From: Gammaproteobacteria bacterium
GTDB lineage: Bacteria > Pseudomonadota > Gammaproteobacteria > PIVX01
Reading direction: 5' to 3'
Assembly: GCA_003353785.1 (NCBI GenBank)
Contig: PIVX01000015.1
Coordinates: 1 to 39,554 of the forward strand
DNA: 39,554 bases
The translations under genes and the position numbers were made by a program. The notes under the pieces were generated by a model. It ran no database searches and was not told the DNA's origin. It saw only the letters and a program-made list of their open reading frames with translations. The first letter of the stretch is position 1. Each line of letters begins with the position of its first letter. Below are positions 8,735 through 16,617 of the stretch, piece by piece.

Positions 8735-8893
8735 AATAAAAATTGGCGGCAAGATTGTGCAATGCTATAAATTTTTAGTGAACAAATAAACTTAAATAAT
8801 TTGTAACTGTTAAGAGGTTAATTTTATGTTACTCTTTAGAATTATGGGGTTAACTCACATTTTTAGTGCCATGTGAAGGAGCGGTAAATAGGC

Positions 8894-9616
8894 ATGTTAG
8901 AGAATAAAAAAAATGAATTTAAAATTGCCATGGACAGTTATAACAATAACTATTTTTATAATAAATTTGGTATAATTATAGCTAGCATTATTATTGGTAT
9001 GCAACTAATTTCAGTATGCAATTTATTACAAAACATTAATGAAAATATTAATGTTGTTGGTGCTATTGGTGTTAGCGTGGTTTTAATATTTGCCTATATA
9101 TTAGCTGATTTCATCAGTGGCATTGTTCATATGTATATGGACAATAATACTAATTATAAATCTATTATTGGGCCATTTATTGCTGCTTTTCATTTGCATC
9201 ACAAACAACCAAAGTATAAAAACCGTAATCCTCTTGTTGTATATTTTATAGAGTCAGGAAGTAAATTTTGGTTAGCAGGATATTTAGTGATATTAGTTTA
9301 TTTGCAATATAAAATAGAACTATTTTATTATCTAAATTTACTCTTAGTAGCTATAGGTGGATTTTCCTCTTTTGCAGAAGTTTCCCATTATTGGTGCCAT
9401 AATGCGGATAAAAACAATCGTATTATAAATAAATTACAACGAGCTAAAATATTATTACCTAGAAGCCATCATAAGAATCACCACATTAAAGATAATACGC
9501 ATTACGCTTTTTTAAATGGCATTACGGATTCGTTTGTAAATATAATTGCAAAATGTTTTTATAGTGGCTATAAAAACAATTCTGATCTCCATGTTTTAGC
9601 TTATAAGGCTCAGTAG
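8894..9616 (+). CDS. CarF/TMEM189 (Kua)-type lipid desaturase
   Basis: Integral membrane protein of 240 aa with four hydrophobic segments (about 24-46, 55-80, 123-140, 144-162) and the family's clustered histidines: ADFISGIVHMYMDN (His79), FHLHHKQP (His100, 102, 103), SHYWCHN (His165, 169), then LLPRSHHKNHHIKDNTHY (His192, 193, 196, 197, 203). This is the PF10520 pattern of CarF/TMEM189 plasmanylethanolamine desaturase, which makes the vinyl-ether bond of plasmalogens using O2 and iron. Plant FAD4 belongs to the same family, so an acyl-lipid desaturase is also possible. The gene stands alone between two IS30 remnants in the same orientation, which suggests acquisition. No gene for making ether lipids is seen, so the substrate might be host-derived (inference). 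SD-like AAGGAG precedes the ATG. Confidence 0.85.
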   Translation: MLENKKNEFKIAMDSYNNNYFYNKFGIIIASIIIGMQLISVCNLLQNINENINVVGAIGVSVVLIFAYILADFISGIVHMYMDNNTNYKSIIGPFIAAFHLHHKQPKYKNRNPLVVYFIESGSKFWLAGYLVILVYLQYKIELFYYLNLLLVAIGGFSSFAEVSHYWCHNADKNNRIINKLQRAKILLPRSHHKNHHIKDNTHYAFLNGITDSFVNIIAKCFYSGYKNNSDLHVLAYKAQ

Positions 9617-9640
9617 CAACCGAGTGTTGGTTGATGACAA

Positions 9641-9750
9641 TCTATCTTCACTAGCTTATGTGTTTATATTTTATTCCCATTATACGATTCTCCGTTATCC
9701 ATAGATGTTCTTATTTTATATGTTTTTGCATTTGGAGTTAAAAATATGCC
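9641..9750 (-). mobile_element. IS30 left-end remnant
   Basis: This segment matches 1-118 with about a dozen changes (tctatcttca, ttcccattatacgattctcc, tccatagatgttcttatttt), including the transposase start codon region and leader. The inverted repeat is decayed (aaaatatgcc in place of gattctgcc). It lies 25 bp after the desaturase stop codon and points the same way as the remnant upstream of that gene. Confidence 0.75.
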
Positions 9751-9897
9751 TATTTGGCGTGTTTTTGGTTAATTATTGTATAAAACTATAGGTTTATTAA
9801 TTCATCTTCTTATCTCTTAGATATAAGAATTTGCGCAACATAAGGGCGTGATGTACTATGTCACATCTTGTTGATTAAGTAATGAGGTAAATTAATT

Positions 9898-11145
9898 ATG
9901 TTTAAAAGCATGTTCAAAAATATAACCGTTATTTTCGGTTTAGGCTACTTATTAATATTGTCTACTAACGCATTTGCAACTCTTGATGAATTTAAACAAA
10001 ACATCAATGCTAGAATAGCAAATATAGATAATTTTGATGAGAATATACAGGATTTACTATTTAATCCAAATGCTTTTATTACATCTGCAGGAAAAGCTAA
10101 TCCTAGAAATAGTTTAAATGATATTTTTCATACTATTGCGCGCATACGCTCAGGTAATGCAATACAAGCTTTAGCCTTACTTCTGGATGAATATGATAGT
10201 GTGATGGAAATAAATTTTAAATTTAATAATAAGTCTTTGCTGCTTGTCTCACTTGAAAATCAACAATGGGGTATTGCTGCAAAATTGTTATATGCAAAAC
10301 ATGCCATAATATATATAGATGAACTAGATTTAATAAGGAAATATGCTAGCTCAAGCCCTTTGTTCGCATCACGTTTTAAACCTTATTTTGATAATGCTCG
10401 TAAAGCTCATAATAAAAGAGAATTTAAGAAAAAACAGGATATTGTTGACAGACAAATTAAAAAACAGATTATAAAAAGTTTTCCTGTCCATAATGAAACA
10501 GGTTGGCCTATTAAACTAATATACAAATTAACGCTTAAGAGAAATACGGCAGATCATTCTCTTAGAAATACTCCAGATATAACAGGAACGTTGACTATTC
10601 CTACAGGTGGAATAACAACATTAGAAATGCCTTATAATATGTTTTGGTATGGACGATTTGAATTGAGGTCAGAATTTAATACGATGCCGATAGAGATATA
10701 TAAAGGTGTAGCCGGTGTTTTTGTTAGAAAAGCTAAAATAAATAAAAAAATTTGTAATGGTAATATTACTGAAGATCTTTTAAGCTTAATTAGTTTATAT
10801 GTCAATCCTCTATGCTATGATAGTCGCTCCACAGGAACAAGTATTTTTGGTTATAACTTTACTCGTCGCAATGCACATTTTTATGTTAGAAAAGAACCAT
10901 GTACTTCTTATGTTAATAATCCAATAAATAATTACCATGGTATGGTAAAAATAAATCAACAAGCAGAATGGTTAATCATTCTAAAAGAACAAGTGCTTCC
11001 GAAAATGAAGGACGACAAAGAGATAGAAGAAATTAAGGCTAATTTGAGAAAGTTAATAAAAGATGGAACATTTCAACTTATGTTTCCAAATGTTGACGTA
11101 AGTTCTATGGACTTAGACTTTCTAGGGCATGACTTTAACAAATAG
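9898..11145 (+). CDS. Hypothetical secreted protein, ankyrin-like N-terminal half (415 aa)
   Basis: The signal peptide (about 1-27, ending STNAFA) is followed by a helical region (about 28-165). Paired helices such as AIQALALLLDEYDSVMEI and IAAKLLYAKHAI are spaced like degenerate ankyrin repeats. A charged helix (about 166-190, KREFKKKQDIVDRQIKKQI) leads into a beta-rich domain (about 195-355, HNETGWPIKLIYKLTLK, GTLTIPTGG, FWYGRFELRSEF) with several Cys (ICNG, PLCYDS, EPCTS) that could pair in the periplasm. A helical tail closes it. The ankyrin-like part recalls the secreted protein at 32980-33693. No family is recognised. A 12-bp stem-loop lies 30 bp after the stop. Confidence 0.7.
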   Translation: MFKSMFKNITVIFGLGYLLILSTNAFATLDEFKQNINARIANIDNFDENIQDLLFNPNAFITSAGKANPRNSLNDIFHTIARIRSGNAIQALALLLDEYDSVMEINFKFNNKSLLLVSLENQQWGIAAKLLYAKHAIIYIDELDLIRKYASSSPLFASRFKPYFDNARKAHNKREFKKKQDIVDRQIKKQIIKSFPVHNETGWPIKLIYKLTLKRNTADHSLRNTPDITGTLTIPTGGITTLEMPYNMFWYGRFELRSEFNTMPIEIYKGVAGVFVRKAKINKKICNGNITEDLLSLISLYVNPLCYDSRSTGTSIFGYNFTRRNAHFYVRKEPCTSYVNNPINNYHGMVKINQQAEWLIILKEQVLPKMKDDKEIEEIKANLRKLIKDGTFQLMFPNVDVSSMDLDFLGHDFNK

Positions 11146-11176
11146 AAATTATGTATCTGCATAATCAAAAAGGATA

Positions 11177-11216
11177 GGGAAATCATTTTGTAACTATAGC
11201 TATGAAATGATTTTCC
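11177..11216 (+). terminator. Stem-loop after the 9898-11145 gene
   Basis: GGGAAATCATTT pairs with AAATGATTTTCC (12 bp, one G-U) around a 16-nt loop. It starts 32 nt after the stop codon. There is no U-run behind it, so it may protect the mRNA 3' end rather than be a classical terminator. Confidence 0.45.
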
Positions 11217-11364
11217 ATCATATGTATTTTGCAGATATGATTTATAACAGGTTTATATCTGAATTGCAGACAATGGAAAGTATCAGTAGATGACCTGTGA
11301 AAAAAAATTACTAACTCCAAGTAAAATATCTAACTCTTGAATATTCATTTTTAAACAATATATT

Positions 11365-11487
11365 TTGTACGCTCATGCTAGACGACCATCATTAAAAGCA
11401 GCTATATCAGTAACTTTATTTGCTTATTATTTAAAAGACAAGCAATATCAAGGTAAACTTAATGATAATCCTTTGCAGAAGGATTAA
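11365..11487 (+). CDS. Possible 40-codon ORF or gene remnant
   Basis: A short open frame with a TTG start reads LYAHARRPSLKAAISVTLFA and ends LNDNPLQKD before a TAA. It is open from 11341 with no better start. Composition looks protein-like, but there is no clear ribosome site and no family that I know. It fills part of the otherwise empty 11146-11492 gap. It could equally be the tail of a lost gene. Confidence 0.2.
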   Translation: MYAHARRPSLKAAISVTLFAYYLKDKQYQGKLNDNPLQKD

Positions 11488-11492
11488 AATAC

Positions 11493-12185
11493 TCAATATT
11501 TGATAGGAGCACGTTTAGTTTTTCCGGAACCAATGAATAACGTGAATCCTATTTCTAGAGTAGTAATAAGTAGATTAGATTTTAAGGAAGTACCATCATC
11601 TAATTTCAAAAATTTAATATTTCTTGCAAATAAAATTCTACTCTGGAGGTTTAAAATAAAGTATTTAGTAAAGTAAAATTGATGATAAAACAGTATTTGC
11701 ATCCCTAAAGCATTATTCGAATTTGTTTGTGTACTACCATATTTTATATCTGAATGAATATACCCAATACCAGCAGATAGTTTTGGCCTCCATATTTTAG
11801 TCAGCGGAATTTCTATACCACCATTTAACATAGTAAAAATTATTGAGTTTTGCGACTTAATTAGCTTTGCTTCTGTCGGATACGTATTTTGTTTGTTATG
11901 TACTTGAAGTGATGCAAGCTTTAGCCGAGTAAAACCTGCTTCTGCTTCTATGTTTATTAATTTTGACAGTTTAATCCCTCCAGCAATAGACATGGCTGGG
12001 CCTAATTTATTACTGTAGTATATGGTGTATGTATAATTATCGTTTATAGCTTTTTGGGTGCTCGCAAAACCAACACCTAGGGTTGTTCTTAAATACATGT
12101 TGTATTTTTGTCTTGGTTTTCCTAGGACATTTCCACAAAAGGCTATAAAGATAAAGAGTAAAATTTTTTCTTTAACGTTATACAT
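11493..12185 (-). CDS. Outer-membrane beta-barrel protein (OmpA-like/surface antigen type)
   Basis: The signal peptide (about 1-22, ending GNVLG) precedes about eight alternating beta strands: YLRTTLGVGFA, GPAMSIAGGIKLS, INIEAEAGFTRL, SIIFTMLNGGIEIPL, RPKLSAGIGYIHSD, ALGMQILFYHQFYF, FILNLQSRILFARN and LLITTLEIGFTLFIG. The length (230 aa) and strand pattern fit small 8-stranded surface barrels of the OmpA-like/Msp4-type families found in host-associated proteobacteria. It ends in a short basic tail rather than the usual terminal Phe. The protein at 18761-19357 is of the same general type. Confidence 0.75.
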   Translation of the reverse strand: MYNVKEKILLFIFIAFCGNVLGKPRQKYNMYLRTTLGVGFASTQKAINDNYTYTIYYSNKLGPAMSIAGGIKLSKLINIEAEAGFTRLKLASLQVHNKQNTYPTEAKLIKSQNSIIFTMLNGGIEIPLTKIWRPKLSAGIGYIHSDIKYGSTQTNSNNALGMQILFYHQFYFTKYFILNLQSRILFARNIKFLKLDDGTSLKSNLLITTLEIGFTLFIGSGKTKRAPIKY

Positions 12186-12520
12186 GATAGTTGGGCAATA
12201 TATATTTTAAATGTGAATGACTATACCATATATATACACATGGAGCAATAACCGCCCTATCCTCTTTGTCATTCATAAATGAATTATCGATTAGTAACAA
12301 TAAGTTAACTATTAGTGATAATAGGTTACATTACATACACGAATAGAAAGTATGTTGGGCAAGCAAAATCTATTATAAATTAGTTAGTTAAAATTTTTCT
12401 TTTATTTTGATAAAAAAATAAAAATTACAGAATTTTACTACTTATAATCCCATCTAAAAAATAATGAATTTGTTATTTTTAATTGTCATAACATTAAGCC
12501 TAACGGTTATATGGTTTACT

Positions 12521-12622
12521 TTGTTTAGCATATTTTTTTCTAGTTTTAGCCTTCTTTTTATTTGCAGAGAGTGACTCTTGATTTCTTATCAATATCGAGC
12601 TTATTAGGCTTTCCATCGTGCA
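12521..12622 (-). mobile_element. IS30 internal remnant
   Basis: The minus-strand text around GGAAAGCCTAATAAGCTCGA aligns by eye with the GKPNKLD/VKPDKLD segment of the remnant at 8426-8734, including the following K-rich stretch, but with stops. It is a small, old piece. The rest of the 12186-12667 gap shows nothing codable. Confidence 0.5.
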
Positions 12623-12667
12623 AAAAAATTACATATCTATAGCACGGTTTTATTTGCTTAAATAGAT

Positions 12668-12985
12668 TTATAATGAATTAATCATTGCGGCAACTATGAA
12701 GTCATTCTCTGATAAGCCATCAATTGCGTGTGTTGTGAATTTCACTTTACATTTGTTATAACCTACTTCTAAATCAGGGTGATGTTGTTCTCTATTAGCG
12801 ATCCATGCTATAGCATTTACAAAAGATATAACTTTATAATATCCTTTGAATTCATAATCACGATAAATAAATTTACTGCAATTACTAAGTTGCCAATCTG
12901 GAATAACCTTCATCTTTTCTGCAATTATAACTGAAGTTAATGGTTTTACTCCACCTTCGCACGGAATACAGGTTTTATTTTTCAT
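12668..12985 (-). CDS. phhB: Pterin-4a-carbinolamine dehydratase
   Basis: Recycles the pterin cofactor after phenylalanine hydroxylation by dehydrating 4a-hydroxytetrahydropterin. The 105-aa protein shows the family signature: WQL near 31, FVNAIAWIANREQHHPDLEV (His68, His69, Pro70), then VKFTTHAIDGLSENDF (His86). The three histidines are the active-site residues. The length is standard. It lies 33 bp downstream of phhA with its own Shine-Dalgarno (GGAG), so the two form an operon. Confidence 0.95.
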   Translation of the reverse strand: MKNKTCIPCEGGVKPLTSVIIAEKMKVIPDWQLSNCSKFIYRDYEFKGYYKVISFVNAIAWIANREQHHPDLEVGYNKCKVKFTTHAIDGLSENDFIVAAMINSL

Positions 12986-13018
12986 AAAAATCTCCAGGCT
13001 TATTGCATTTATTGTAAA

Positions 13019-13789
13019 TTAACAAGTAATAAATCCTTTTTGCTTATTACTTTGTATTTTAGCAATAATATCTATTAAATCATTTTGTTGCCCTATATTA
13101 TATAGATCTTTAAGATCGCTTAATACAAAATATTTAGTCTGGATCTGATCATAATTATATTCAGTTACTAAAATATCGGATAATATATATGGAGCATATA
13201 TGACATTTTGTTCTGCTAATGCATAAATAGTTTCTTTATATGAGGACAAAATCCCACCACCAAATATTCTGTTTCCTTGTTCTGTTTGTAGTAATCCAAA
13301 TTCGATTGTGTACCAAAAGAGCCTACTTAAAATATTTTGTTGTGTTGTAGTTAATTGCTGAGCAAAATGACCATACCACTGTAAAAAATTTGCATATATT
13401 TGATTAGTGAGCATAGGAGCATGACCAAAATATTCATGGAATATATCAGGTTGTGTTAAGTAATCTAAGTCTTCTATTGTACGAATAAAAGTTGCAGCAG
13501 GAAATTTCCTTTCACTAAGCAATTTGAAGAATTTACTTACATTAATAGTTCCAGTTACCGGCACCATTTGCCAGCCAGTTACTGTTAATTTAGTATTAAT
13601 TTCTTCAAGCTGAGGAATATAATTAAGTGGAAACTTAATATGATCTAATCCTGCAAGAAATTCTTTACATGCTCTATTTTGTATAATTCTCAATTGCCTT
13701 GTAATAAGTAATTCCCATACATTGTTTTCTGCATCGGTAAAAGCAATATCTCCATTGCTATCTGGTTGTTTAGCAATATATTCTGTCAT
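13019..13789 (-). CDS. phhA: Phenylalanine 4-monooxygenase
   Basis: Iron- and pterin-dependent aromatic amino acid hydroxylase that converts phenylalanine to tyrosine in the cytosol. The 256-aa protein has the bacterial single-domain form. FPAATFIRTIEDLDYL leads to PDIFHEYFGHAP, giving iron ligands His118 and His123, and FWYTIEFGL gives Glu163. The start is ATG at 13789 behind GGAGG. phhB follows directly. The sequence reads most like gammaproteobacterial (Legionella-type) PhhA, by impression. Possible roles are making tyrosine in a host-dependent lifestyle, or feeding pigment or iron-scavenging routes; the window does not decide. Confidence 0.95.
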   Translation of the reverse strand: MTEYIAKQPDSNGDIAFTDAENNVWELLITRQLRIIQNRACKEFLAGLDHIKFPLNYIPQLEEINTKLTVTGWQMVPVTGTINVSKFFKLLSERKFPAATFIRTIEDLDYLTQPDIFHEYFGHAPMLTNQIYANFLQWYGHFAQQLTTTQQNILSRLFWYTIEFGLLQTEQGNRIFGGGILSSYKETIYALAEQNVIYAPYILSDILVTEYNYDQIQTKYFVLSDLKDLYNIGQQNDLIDIIAKIQSNKQKGFITC

Positions 13790-13894
13790 AATTCCTCCAT
13801 ATTGATATTAGCTTTTAATAAATTCATAATTAAAAATTTATTTAAACTAAATATTAATAGTGTTCGAAATGTTTCAAACAAGCGGATGTTATTT

Positions 13895-13920
13895 ATAAAC
13901 CTGTTTAAAACATGGTTTAT
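13895..13920. promoter_or_regulatory. Operator-like inverted repeat upstream of phhA
   Basis: ATAAACC-TGTTT faces AAACA-T-GGTTTAT, with a 7+5 bp match and one bulged base. It lies about 105 bp before the phhA start. The loop is too short for an RNA hairpin, so a protein-binding dyad is more likely. A partly similar string (AAACCTGTTTTTTAACATG) occurs at 35696-35714 before the HD gene. No regulator is identified. Confidence 0.3.
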
Positions 13921-13955
13921 ATAAAAATAACGAAATTAAAGCTGTAGAGTATAAG

Positions 13956-13977
13956 ATAATGCCCTATTGGGCATAAT
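13956..13977 (-). terminator. GC-richer hairpin between the HI0933-type gene and phhA
   Basis: ATGCCC and GGGCAT form a 6-bp stem with a 4-nt loop, extended by two more pairs beyond a mismatch. It lies about 140 bp after the flavoprotein stop on the minus strand and has no U-run. Together with the dyad at 13895 it is all I see in the 13790-14114 gap. Confidence 0.3.
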
Positions 13978-14114
13978 AGTAGATGTTATAATAATAAACT
14001 GTTAGAAATTTAATTCTCATCATTCTACGGATCCTAACATATAAGGAAGTTTAATTACAACTCTAAATTCTATCGGATAATTAAGGAATCACACGCCTAA
14101 AGGTAATTATGGTA

Positions 14115-15293
14115 TTAAACTGTTTGTCCAGCAGCCCATCCAGAAGACCAAGCCCATTGAAAGTTATACCCTCCAAGCCACCCTGTAACATCTAAAACTT
14201 CTCCAATGAAGTAAAGCCCAGTAATAGAATTAACCTCCATAGTTTTGGATGATATTTGATTGCAGTCAACGCCTCCAAGAGTTACTTCTGCTGTTCTATA
14301 TCCCTCTGTTCCATTTGGCACTATGTCCCAATGATGTAGTGATTTAGTTATTTTCTTTATCTGATTTTCAGTAAGTTTATTTAATGTGGCTTCAAGAAGT
14401 GTTTGCTCAAATATGGTAGATATAAATCGTTTTGGAAGATAGCCAGTTAAATATTTTTTCAATTTTATTTTAGCTTGATTATCTTTAAATAGTTTTGATT
14501 CAGCACTAGGTAGAAAGTCTATAATAATCTCTTCCCCAGGAGTCCAATATGAAGATATTTGCAATATTGCAGGGCCACTTAATCCGCGATGGGTAAATAA
14601 AAGATTTTCAGTAAAAACTGTTTCTTTATTCTTTATTGTACAGGGGATTGATGTTCCAGACAAATTTGCAAATAATTCTTTATCTTTTATATGTAAAGTA
14701 AATGGTACTAATCCTGCTCGAGTAGGATGAATATTTAAACCAAACTGTTTGGCTATTTGATAGCCAAACGGAGTTGCACCCATCGTAGGTATGGAAAGCC
14801 CTCCAGTTGCTATTACTAATGATTTACATTGATAACTATCAGTTTTTGTTAATACTAGAAATTTATATGGTAAGTTTTTATTAGTCTCTGTGATAGATTT
14901 AATGGTACAGTTTAATTTAATATTAACATTGTTGTTTTTACATTCAGACAAGAGCATATTAAGGATATCCTTTGATTTATTGTCACAAAATAACTGTCCA
15001 AGTTTTTTTTCATGAAAAGCAATATTGTGGTTTTTCACCATATTAATAAAATTTGCTGGAGTATATCTACTAAGTGCTGATTTACAAAAATGTGGATTAT
15101 GGGATATAAAATTCTCTGATGTAACATTGAGGTTAGTAAAATTACAACGTCCTCCACCAGACATAAGAATTTTTTTACCTATTTTATTTGCATGCTCTAG
15201 TATGATTACAGATCTGCTTCTTTTGCTAGATTCAATTGCACACATAAGTCCAGCAGCACCAGCACCAATGATAATAACGTCAAAAGTATTCAT
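14115..15293 (-). CDS. HI0933/YhiN-family FAD-dependent oxidoreductase
   Basis: Flavoprotein of 392 aa. The N-terminal FAD-binding Rossmann motif is IIIGAGAAGLMCAIES (about 8-23), followed by the family-specific SGGGRCNFTN (about 45-54). ATGGLSIPTMGATPFGY is the second conserved block, and FTHRGLSGPAILQ, TLGGVDC and FIGEVLDVTGWLGGYNFQWAWSSGWAAG close the protein. These are diagnostic of the HI0933 (BaiN-like) family. Biochemical roles are poorly known; some members reduce steroid-like or quinone substrates. It stands alone, with no operon partner visible. Confidence 0.93.
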   Translation of the reverse strand: MNTFDVIIIGAGAAGLMCAIESSKRSRSVIILEHANKIGKKILMSGGGRCNFTNLNVTSENFISHNPHFCKSALSRYTPANFINMVKNHNIAFHEKKLGQLFCDNKSKDILNMLLSECKNNNVNIKLNCTIKSITETNKNLPYKFLVLTKTDSYQCKSLVIATGGLSIPTMGATPFGYQIAKQFGLNIHPTRAGLVPFTLHIKDKELFANLSGTSIPCTIKNKETVFTENLLFTHRGLSGPAILQISSYWTPGEEIIIDFLPSAESKLFKDNQAKIKLKKYLTGYLPKRFISTIFEQTLLEATLNKLTENQIKKITKSLHHWDIVPNGTEGYRTAEVTLGGVDCNQISSKTMEVNSITGLYFIGEVLDVTGWLGGYNFQWAWSSGWAAGQTV

Positions 15294-15401
15294 ATCTGTT
15301 ATAATACCAAATTAAGTTGAATTTTTACATATAGATCAGACAGTCTGGTTTAACGCAGCATTAGTTAAATCTGCAAAAACTAGAGTTGTTTCAGTTGGCT
15401 G

Positions 15402-15908
15402 TTATGTCTCAATAATAAATCGCCTCAAATAACTCAAGGTTTTTCCTAGGAAATAACCTGAGAGTAATCCGCTTATGCTGATTTCCCACACAAAAAATTG
15501 TTTAGATAAATATGGTTCTGTTGCATGTAGATATCCAAAAACATATTTAATACAGAAAAAACACATCAGGATAATTAATGTTTGCATATTTCCGGGTATT
15601 TCTATCGATGTATTCTGCTTAATTATTTTTATTTGTTCATGAGCAGCTACCGCATAACCAATGAGTATAGCAATAGCTAAATTTGCAGAATAAGCCACCC
15701 AGATTTGTAAATTTGCATTTAGGAAAATTTTATATTTAATGGCAGAAAATATTATTGGGATAATAAATAGTTTAGGTAAATAAACAGCTCTTTGTTTTAA
15801 GGCTTTAATACCAATAAATAGCAAATATACAAAAACAATCCATACCCACCATGGAGTGCCGAGTACAGTATTCACAATAAATTTAGTTATGTTTGTTTTT
15901 TCATTCAT
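15402..15908 (-). CDS. DUF6622-like integral membrane protein
   Basis: The 168-aa protein has about five membrane segments (15-33, 44-60, 68-86, 105-125, 138-155). The opening GTPWWVWIVFVYLLFIGIKAL followed by a basic residue cluster (KQRAVYLP) is typical of the small DUF1453/DUF6622-type membrane proteins. No catalytic residues are evident and the function is unknown. The 22 codons after its stop stay open in the same frame, which is probably chance. Confidence 0.7.
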   Translation of the reverse strand: MNEKTNITKFIVNTVLGTPWWVWIVFVYLLFIGIKALKQRAVYLPKLFIIPIIFSAIKYKIFLNANLQIWVAYSANLAIAILIGYAVAAHEQIKIIKQNTSIEIPGNMQTLIILMCFFCIKYVFGYLHATEPYLSKQFFVWEISISGLLSGYFLGKTLSYLRRFIIET

Positions 15909-15987
15909 TCATTTCTGTTGTTGCTTAAAAACTCAATAAAAATAAAACCAAGAGGCTATTGACTATTTTATTCATATAATAGCATTT

Positions 15988-16518
15988 CTAAAACCCAATC
16001 CCAATTAAAAATTCTAATCTAAATACTCTAGAGAAAATGGATGTTGAATATGAAGAAGCAATTTTGTCTTCGGTGTTAGTTCTGAAACCTAATTCAAATC
16101 CACTAAAAAATATTTTAGAATGCATTATAAATCCTGTTGAATATCCAATAGACCAAAAATCATATTTAGTCTTAAAGTCTGAAAAATTATATTTAGTCTT
16201 AAGAAACCATTTTTCTATGTGAATCTTTGAGTATGTTTTAATTTTATATTTTTTATTTTTGATAAAATAAATGTCTTTATTCCATAATTTTGTATTTCCT
16301 TGTATATATATTGCTTCTCTACTTTCATTAAAAGCTAGAATACCAAAAGAGCTTCCTATAGAAAGTTTTTTAGAAAAAAAGACATCTAGACTAACAAACG
16401 TGTCAACATCACTACTTAACCCAGAATATAAATTGAAATACTTATTTATACCATATGATGTGTTAGTAATTGATAAAGTAAAAAAAATTAAGAAAAATGT
16501 TATTGCAAATCTATTCAT
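15988..16518 (-). CDS. Small outer-membrane protein, probable beta-barrel (176 aa)
   Basis: A signal peptide (about 1-23, ending NTSYG) is followed by amphipathic strands such as FNLYSGLSSDVDTFVSLDVF, LSIGSSFGILAFN, WSIGYSTGFIMHS, FSGFELGFRTN and FRLEFLIGIGF. It ends on Phe, the usual last residue of outer-membrane barrels recognised by BamA. The length suits an 8-strand barrel. No named family is recognised. It sits 100 bp downstream of the inverse autotransporter stop at 16618 with its own start. Confidence 0.6.
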   Translation of the reverse strand: MNRFAITFFLIFFTLSITNTSYGINKYFNLYSGLSSDVDTFVSLDVFFSKKLSIGSSFGILAFNESREAIYIQGNTKLWNKDIYFIKNKKYKIKTYSKIHIEKWFLKTKYNFSDFKTKYDFWSIGYSTGFIMHSKIFFSGFELGFRTNTEDKIASSYSTSIFSRVFRLEFLIGIGF

Positions 16519-16617
16519 ATTATTTGTGATTATTACCTTTTTTTGACATGTTACTATTTCTTATATATATTTGTAAAATTTTGATAAGCATATTCTGTAA
16601 CATATTAGAAAGTGGTT

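Noticed and set aside
11365..11487. IS30 fragment in the 11146-11492 gap
   Set aside because: The peptide does not match any block of the IS30 copies here, so it is listed only as a possible small ORF.
15336..15401. 22-codon in-frame extension after the DUF6622-like gene stop
   Set aside because: Short enough to arise by chance, and no evidence for read-through.
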